Shown: in pieces, positions 6,495 through 10,450 of the stretch
Layout: the number at the start of each line of letters is the position of its first letter
How positions within the stretch are numbered: the first letter of the stretch is position 1
Origin: JAQVOO01 sp964524755
Lineage (GTDB): Bacteria > Spirochaetota > Spirochaetia > Sphaerochaetales > Sphaerochaetaceae
Reading direction: 5' to 3'
Assembly (NCBI GenBank): GCA_964524755.1
Contig: CAZGDR010000055.1
Location: 1 to 10,450 of the forward strand
DNA length: 10,450 nucleotides
Position numbers and translations under genes: made by a program
The notes under the pieces: generated by a model
What the model saw: only the letters and a program-made list of their open reading frames with translations
What the model was told of the DNA's origin: nothing
Database searches by the model: none

Positions 6495-6844
6495 AAAGGA
6501 AAAGGAACAATATCTCCTCATCGATGACTGACATCGCTTTTCTTCTCTTATTGTTCTTTTTATTGCTCGCAATAACTTCAACCATGCTCCCTACTCCAAT
6601 TGAAGTTCCTGAAACAGCATGGAATCAAACATTCCAAGAACAAGGGTTGCAATTATTTGTTACTGCAGAGGGTTCTGTTTGGTATGAGAACCAAGTAACT
6701 TCCTTACCATATCTCCCTCAATCAGACATCGTTTCTATCTATGCTGATAAAAAGACCCCTTATGCCGCAATAGAACCACTTATAGTCCATCTTCAACATA
6801 ACGGTACACACATAATCCATTGTCTCGTAGAGCAAATACCATGA
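6491..6844 (+). CDS. exbD: ExbD-like biopolymer transport protein, second copy
   Basis: A second ExbD-type protein of 117 residues. The N-terminus KRKRNN is basic, and the membrane helix (about 13-31) begins SMTDIAFLLLLFFLLL (11-26). Asp14 matches the proton-pathway aspartate. The periplasmic part (about 35-117) shares little with the first copy beyond the general layout. GGAG at 6479-6482 lies eight bases before the ATG. Start and stop both overlap neighbours by 4 bp in ATGA arrangements, so four inner-membrane genes are tightly coupled. Paired exbD genes next to one exbB are known in several diderm groups. Here the pair could form a mixed ExbD dimer inside the ExbB ring, which is inference. 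It is not a pseudogene: frame and motif are intact. Confidence 0.87.
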   Translation: MKRKRNNISSSMTDIAFLLLLFFLLLAITSTMLPTPIEVPETAWNQTFQEQGLQLFVTAEGSVWYENQVTSLPYLPQSDIVSIYADKKTPYAAIEPLIVHLQHNGTHIIHCLVEQIP

Positions 6845-7746
6845 AGACAAACGAACGCATAGGCTTAATCTTAGGTATCGTAATACTAGGTATTGGGGCG
6901 CTATTTATCCCTTTATCTGAAACACCTCTACTCAAATCCTCTTCTCCGCCCCTACAAGCAACGATAAAATTTCTTGAATCNNNNNNNNNNNNNNNNNNNN
7001 NNNNNNNNNNNNNNNNNNNNNNNNNNNNNNNNNNNNNNNNNNNNNNNNNNNNNNNNNNNNNNNNNNNNNNNNNNNNNNNNCTCTACTCAAATCCTCTTCT
7101 CCGCCCCTACAAGCAACGATAAAATTTCTTGAATCACCTAGTCNNNNNNNNNNNNNNNNNNNNNNNNNNNNNNNNNNNNNNNNNNNNNNNNNNNNNNNNN
7201 NNNNNNNNNNNNNNNNNNNNNNNNNNNNNNNNNNNNNNNNNNNCTGTTGAATCACCTAGTCCTGTTGAATCACCTAGTCCTGTTGAATCACCTAGTCCTG
7301 TTGAATCACCTAGTCCCATTCTGACTCCTAGCTCTACACAACCTCGTCTAGCAAGAATACCCCGTCCAGAAGAAGTATTCCTTCCTGTGAGGGTTCCAGA
7401 TTCTATGAAAAGCCCTCCTGTAGAAGAAGATTTTTTTGAGTCAGAGAAATTCTATACTATCGAAGATGTAACTACAGGTCCTGTTTTTGATCATGTCTTA
7501 TTATCTGAGAAAATTATTTACCCATCTCTTGCGAAGCGTCAACAAAAAGAGGGATTAGTACTATTGCGTCTTTATATCTCTGCCAGTGGAGAGATTGTTA
7601 AGATTGTAGTTGAGGAAAATCCAGGTTATGGATTTGCTGAAGCAGCTGTACGTGCATTTTCATCGTTGCGCGTACAACCTGCTCAACTAAGAGGGGAACC
7701 AATTGGTGTCACTCTTCTTTTCCCAATCAATTTCAATCTTACTTAG
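6841..7746 (+). CDS. tonB: TonB-like energy transducer with VESPSP repeat linker, broken by two assembly gaps
   Basis: TonB spans the inner membrane and carries the ExbB/ExbD-derived force to outer-membrane receptors. Here the N-terminal anchor is about residues 8-25. A Ser/Pro-rich linker follows, containing tandem VESPSP hexapeptides from an 18-bp DNA repeat, then a C-terminal TonB domain (about the last 85 residues). Typical features there are YPSLAKRQQKEGLVLLRLYI, SGEIVKIVV, AAVRAF and the closing LLFPINFNL. ATG at 6841 overlaps the exbD stop (ATGA). Gaps at 6981-7080 and 7144-7243 shift the apparent frame. However, GAA TCA CCT AGT C before gap 3 joins in frame to CT GTT GAA after it if the gap is zero or a whole number of repeats. 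The flanks of gap 2 carry the same 55 bases. I therefore read one continuous gene of unknown repeat number. Confidence 0.88.
6926..7135 (+). repeat. 55-bp exact direct repeat flanking gap 2, probable unmerged contig overlap
   Basis: Bases 6926-6980 and 7081-7135 are identical over all 55 positions, and the first copy ends exactly at the gap while the second begins exactly after it. This is what two contig ends sharing one overlap look like when a scaffolder joins them with N instead of merging. A real duplication is less likely. Confidence 0.85.
6981..7080. other. Assembly gap of 100 N inside tonB, likely spurious
   Basis: Exactly 100 N between two identical 55-base flanks. If the flanks are one locus, the true gap length is negative (an overlap) and no sequence is missing here. 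Confidence 0.9.
7144..7243. other. Assembly gap of 100 N inside the tonB tandem repeat
   Basis: Exactly 100 N placed at a repeat boundary: GTC before it and CTGTTGAATC after it are consecutive in the 18-bp unit. The missing sequence is most simply extra repeat copies, of unknown number. Confidence 0.9.
7244..7315 (+). repeat. 18-bp tandem repeat in tonB, four visible copies
   Basis: CTGTTGAATCACCTAGTC occurs four times head to tail without a mismatch (7244-7261, 7262-7279, 7280-7297, 7298-7315), coding VESPSP. A related unit differing at two of 18 positions sits before gap 3 at 7126-7143 and encodes FLESPS, possibly the founder copy. Absence of mismatches suggests recent or ongoing copy-number change. 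Confidence 0.95.
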
Positions 7747-7750
7747 TAAT

Positions 7751-8929
7751 TTATTCTGATGCTATTTTAAAGATTTCAACAATCTCTTTTACTCCAAGCG
7801 GGATATAAGAAGCTACGGGGACTTTGTCGTTTTGAGTAGTCATGTTAGCAAGTTTTTCATACTCAGAAGCATCTACTCCTAGCTCTTGCATAGTGGTAGG
7901 CATCCCAATGCTCTTGAAGTACGATTTCATGGCTTCAATACCCCATAAAGCAACTCTTTCATGGTTGTCGTGGTCCATCTCAACCCCCCACACTCGTACT
8001 GCTAATTGGGCAAATCTACGCACATCATGCTTATAAATATATTTTGCCCATGCTGGAAAGACGACTGCTAAACCGGCTCCATGTGAGATTTCATCATGTA
8101 GTCCAGAAATATCATGTTCAATCTTGTGGGCTGGAAAATTGAATGATTTCCCACATCCTGTGAGTCCGTTATGTGAAAGGCTGGAGGCCCACATGAGAGT
8201 CGACCGAGCTTCATAATCATTAGGATTCTCCATAACTACCTTTCCGGCCCTCTTTACAGCAACCATCAATCCCTCGGCAATTCTGTCAGTTAAATCTGAA
8301 TCCGTATCTGGAGTACAATATCGTTCTAAGGTGTGCATAAAGGTATCCACAATACCACATGCAGTTTGGTATGAACTAACCGTTTTCGTATACTTTGGAT
8401 TTTGAAACGAAAAATCTGGACGTAGAAGATCACTATTCAATGATCGTTTAAGATTCTTGCTAGGATTTGAGAGAACATGAGAATAGCTCATCTCACTCCC
8501 TGCAGAGGAGATCGTTAGCATGGAAGCTAAAGGCATTCTTTTCGTTGGTGCTATGCCGTTTATAATCATCTCCCAAGGATCCCTATTATGGGCTACTCCT
8601 AAGCTAATACCCTTTGCAGAATCAATAACACTGCCCCCACCTACAGCTAGAATCAATTGGACCTTTTCTTTTTTGACTAGCTCCATTCCAGTGCGCACTA
8701 ATTCAATTTTAGGATTAGGCTCAACACCACCCAACTCTACATATTCAATCTTTGAAGCGGTCAAACTTTTAAGCACACGGCCGAGTAAACCACTTCGTTT
8801 CACACTTCCCCCACCATAGTGAACAAGTACTTTTGAATACCCTGCCTCAGCTAAGGTTGGACCAATTTTTGTTTCAACATCTTTCCCAAAAAGTACTTTC
8901 GTGGGACTGTAATAAGTAAAATCTTTCAT
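7751..8929 (-). CDS. Iron-type (group III) alcohol dehydrogenase, YqhD/BdhA-like
   Basis: These metal-dependent enzymes reduce aldehydes to alcohols, or the reverse, with NAD(P)H in the cytoplasm. The 392-residue protein has normal length. The N-terminal domain carries LFGK (13-16), YGGGSVKRSG (38-47) and the nucleotide-binding GGGSVIDSAKG (97-107). The metal-binding set is visible as Asp195 and His199 in GIVDTFMHTLERY, with His268 and His283 in the AHKIEH...ISHGAGLA region. YGGGSVK and VEPNP (69-73) point to the YqhD/BdhA branch, which often uses NADPH and accepts a broad range of aldehydes. Start is ATG at 8929 after GAGAGGGG; it overlaps the upstream gene's stop as ATGA, so the two are one unit. 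Its stop lies 4 bp from the tonB stop, with no visible terminator between them. The physiological substrate cannot be read from the sequence. Confidence 0.95.
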   Translation of the reverse strand: MKDFTYYSPTKVLFGKDVETKIGPTLAEAGYSKVLVHYGGGSVKRSGLLGRVLKSLTASKIEYVELGGVEPNPKIELVRTGMELVKKEKVQLILAVGGGSVIDSAKGISLGVAHNRDPWEMIINGIAPTKRMPLASMLTISSAGSEMSYSHVLSNPSKNLKRSLNSDLLRPDFSFQNPKYTKTVSSYQTACGIVDTFMHTLERYCTPDTDSDLTDRIAEGLMVAVKRAGKVVMENPNDYEARSTLMWASSLSHNGLTGCGKSFNFPAHKIEHDISGLHDEISHGAGLAVVFPAWAKYIYKHDVRRFAQLAVRVWGVEMDHDNHERVALWGIEAMKSYFKSIGMPTTMQELGVDASEYEKLANMTTQNDKVPVASYIPLGVKEIVEIFKIASE

Positions 8930-9351
8930 AAAACCCCTCTCAACGGAATTTGCAAATGCTCATACGTATACCGTACAGCATCCTGGATACAATCAGCACA
9001 GGGGTGTAAAGCAACGCCCGAGTCTACCCCTTTTATGTCTCTACACACACTGCTACCGATTTCCTTTACAAATCTATCAAATATTTCTTTAACTTGAACA
9101 TAAGTCTTTTCTTTGGTGGGGTGTTTTATATCACCGCTACTATTCAGTAAAGATAGCACAAGAATGGCCCCGCTAAGTGCACCACAGGTACCATCCATAC
9201 CACCCATACCTCTACCAAGACCTTCAGATAATTTAAATAAAGTCTGTTCATCGATATCAAGTATATCGGTAAAAGTACATGCAACTGCTTGTGCACAATT
9301 ATAACCTTGACCACTCAATTGTATGGCTCGCTGAACATATCTCTCTTTCAT
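8926..9351 (-). CDS. C_GCAxxG_C_C family putative redox protein
   Basis: A 141-residue soluble protein with the cysteine pattern that names the family: YNCAQAV (Cys19), GTCGALSG (Cys56), SVCRDI (Cys103) and HPCADC (Cys118, Cys121). It also has the glycine-rich GLGRGMGGMDG (44-54). Members are found mainly in anaerobes and are thought to be redox-active or metal-binding; no firm biochemical role is known. The start chosen is ATG at 9351, with AAGGTGA six bases upstream. The frame runs 51 bases further upstream, but that part lacks a comparable site. The stop overlaps the alcohol dehydrogenase start by 4 bp, so both are probably made together. A link to electron supply for the dehydrogenase is a guess. 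Confidence 0.9.
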   Translation of the reverse strand: MKERYVQRAIQLSGQGYNCAQAVACTFTDILDIDEQTLFKLSEGLGRGMGGMDGTCGALSGAILVLSLLNSSGDIKHPTKEKTYVQVKEIFDRFVKEIGSSVCRDIKGVDSGVALHPCADCIQDAVRYTYEHLQIPLRGVL

Positions 9352-9460
9352 TATAATCACCTTGCTATTATATAACCAGAAATTTGGTAAAGCCGCAATC
9401 ACTTCAGGACCTAGATTTACTCTGCATCATCTGGCATCATGGGCACGAGAGGAAGAATAT

Positions 9461-10282
9461 ATGCCGGAATTGCCAGAAGTTGAAACAGTTTGTCGGGACC
9501 TCAGAACTGGAGGCGTGATTGGTGAGAAAATAATTGATGTACTCGTCCTATGGGAAAAAAGTATTGCAGACCTCCACCCCGATCAATTTCGGGCAGGATT
9601 GGTCAATAATACCATTATCTCAGTTACCAGACGAGGAAAATACATCCATCTCGTTCTGCATACTGGAACCAGTCTCTTAATCCATTTACGTATGACGGGT
9701 TCTTTGACTCTACGCGATATTCACCAGACAAACGATCTTCACGACAGAGTTATTATTCAATTTACAAATTATAACCTCGTCTTTCATGATCCAAGAAAGT
9801 TTGGACGCATGATCCTAACTAATAACCCCGAATTGTGGCTGGATGCATTAGGTCCAGAACCGTTACACGATGACTTTACCGCCGCTGTCCTCTATGAACG
9901 TCTTCATCACCGCAAGGCACGCTTAAAAACGTTGTTATTGGATCAAAAGTTTATTGCTGGTATAGGTAATATTTATGCCGACGAAACGCTATTTTTAGCA
10001 AAAATTCATCCCTGCAGAACAGGAGAAAGCCTCTCGAAAGAAGAAGTTTTTGCTTTGCACCGTGCAATTCAACACACCTTACGTTCGGCCATTACCAACC
10101 GGGGTACTTCGCTAGGGACCGGTGACGGCAATTTCACCTCAAAAGGAGAGGCAGGTCAACATGGAAGGCAACTCCAAGTTTTTCGAAGAACGCAAACTCC
10201 CTGTTATATCTGCCAAACTCCGATTGAAAAAATCATCATAAATCAGCGATCGACCCATTTCTGTCCTCACTGTCAAAAATAA
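9461..10282 (+). CDS. mutM: Formamidopyrimidine-DNA glycosylase (Fpg/MutM)
   Basis: MutM removes 8-oxoguanine and formamidopyrimidines from DNA and cuts the strand at the site. The 273-residue protein is full length. It begins MPELPEVET, and the second-position Pro becomes the catalytic N-terminal amine, which fixes the start at ATG 9461 (AGAGGAAG upstream). Further family marks are Glu3, Lys60 in RRGKYIHL, HLRMTG (75-80), HDPRKFGRM (109-117) and GIGNIYADE (167-175) with Asn170 in the helix-two-turn-helix. The C-terminal zinc finger has Cys248, Cys251, Cys268 and Cys271, with Arg263 in NQRSTHFC. All catalytic residues look present. It stands alone between the divergent redox pair and the convergent tRNA gene. 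Confidence 0.97.
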   Translation: MPELPEVETVCRDLRTGGVIGEKIIDVLVLWEKSIADLHPDQFRAGLVNNTIISVTRRGKYIHLVLHTGTSLLIHLRMTGSLTLRDIHQTNDLHDRVIIQFTNYNLVFHDPRKFGRMILTNNPELWLDALGPEPLHDDFTAAVLYERLHHRKARLKTLLLDQKFIAGIGNIYADETLFLAKIHPCRTGESLSKEEVFALHRAIQHTLRSAITNRGTSLGTGDGNFTSKGEAGQHGRQLQVFRRTQTPCYICQTPIEKIIINQRSTHFCPHCQK

Positions 10283-10308
10283 AAAAACTCCCTGACTTGC
10301 AAGGAGTT
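10281..10308 (-). terminator. Intrinsic terminator of the tRNA-Lys gene
   Basis: Read leftward, AACTCC (10308-10303) pairs with GGAGTT (10291-10286). Two more pairs lie inside after one mismatch, and seven T follow, then more T-rich sequence. In the other direction no T run follows, so it serves the minus strand. It starts 8 bases after the tRNA 3' end and touches the mutM stop codon. Confidence 0.8.
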
Positions 10309-10315
10309 GGTTCGT

Positions 10316-10388
10316 TGAGCCACACTGGATTCGAACCAGTGACCCACGCCTTAAAAGGGCGTTGCTCTACCTACTGAGCTAGTGGCCC
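10316..10388 (-). tRNA. tRNA-Lys (anticodon UUU)
   Basis: A 73-base cloverleaf. The acceptor arms GGGCCAC and GTGGCTC pair fully with one G-U, and the D arm contains AGCTCAGTAGGTAGAGC. The anticodon stem ACGCC/GGCGT encloses CTTTTAA, giving anticodon TTT. The T arm has GGTTCGAATCC, and the discriminator base is A. CCA is not encoded (ACG follows), so it must be added enzymatically. Confidence 0.97.
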
Positions 10389-10404
10389 TCGGCGAACGTG
10401 TTGG

Positions 10405-10433
10405 ATATTATCAAGATGTCTTTAAAGTGTCAA
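10405..10433 (-). promoter_or_regulatory. Strong promoter of the tRNA-Lys gene
   Basis: On the minus strand perfect TTGACA (10433-10428) is followed after exactly 17 bases by TAATAT (10410-10405). Transcription would start about ten bases before the tRNA 5' end. Spacing and hexamers are near the sigma-70 optimum, as expected for a tRNA gene. Confidence 0.8.
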
Positions 10434-10450
10434 CACAAAGGCAAAAATTT

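Noticed and set aside
7129..7143. TTG start of a separate gene between the tonB gaps
   Set aside because: It lies in the wrong frame of the duplicated tonB segment and is an artefact of the 100-N gap.
7244..7315. CRISPR-like array
   Set aside because: Units are directly adjacent with no spacers and encode a protein linker in frame.
7740..7760. Bidirectional terminator between tonB and the alcohol dehydrogenase
   Set aside because: No stem with a T run is visible in the 4-bp gap or its flanks.
9367..9372. TATAAT on the minus strand as promoter of the C_GCAxxG_C_C gene
   Set aside because: The transcript would start inside the ribosome-binding site, and no -35 is found at 16-18 bases.
9362..9460. 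N-terminal extension of MutM
   Set aside because: MutM needs Pro directly after the initiator Met; MPELPE fixes the start at 9461.

Overview
The window looks like a draft-assembly piece of a diderm, probably anaerobic bacterium. An outer-membrane B12 receptor with its own TonB-ExbB-ExbD energiser requires an outer membrane. The iron-type alcohol dehydrogenase and the C_GCAxxG_C_C redox protein are common in anaerobes. The mix recalls Sphaerochaeta-like spirochaetes, but that placement is a guess. Three runs of exactly 100 N mark assembly gaps: one in the receptor gene and two in tonB.

Bases 1-2417 hold an arsenic/metalloid-resistance region built as two divergent units. Leftward are a cysteine-rich MarR-type regulator and, overlapping its stop codon, the start of an ArsP/UPF0718-type permease cut by the window edge. 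Rightward are an ArsR-type repressor and an ACR3 arsenite efflux pump. A perfect 7-5-7 palindrome (853-871) overlaps the -35 regions of promoter candidates for both directions, so one operator may control both units. A separate MscS-type mechanosensitive channel gene follows (2656-3789).

Bases 3901-7746 form the centrepiece, a B12-uptake operon. A TATAAT box precedes a cobalamin riboswitch (about 3961-4095). A hairpin that can bury the Shine-Dalgarno sequence comes next, then a BtuB-like receptor, a very short ExbB, two tandem ExbD proteins and a TonB. The last four genes overlap or nearly touch. This reads as a private energy-coupling system for cobalamin uptake, controlled by cobalamin. tonB carries an 18-bp tandem repeat (VESPSP) that broke the assembly. 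Across gap 2 the same 55 bases occur on both sides, which looks like unmerged contig ends. Read without the gap artefacts, tonB is one continuous gene.

Bases 7751-9351 hold a leftward pair, a C_GCAxxG_C_C protein overlapping a YqhD/BdhA-like alcohol dehydrogenase. They converge on tonB with only 4 bp between the stop codons. At the right end are mutM (formamidopyrimidine-DNA glycosylase, rightward) and a leftward tRNA-Lys(UUU) with a near-consensus promoter and an intrinsic terminator.
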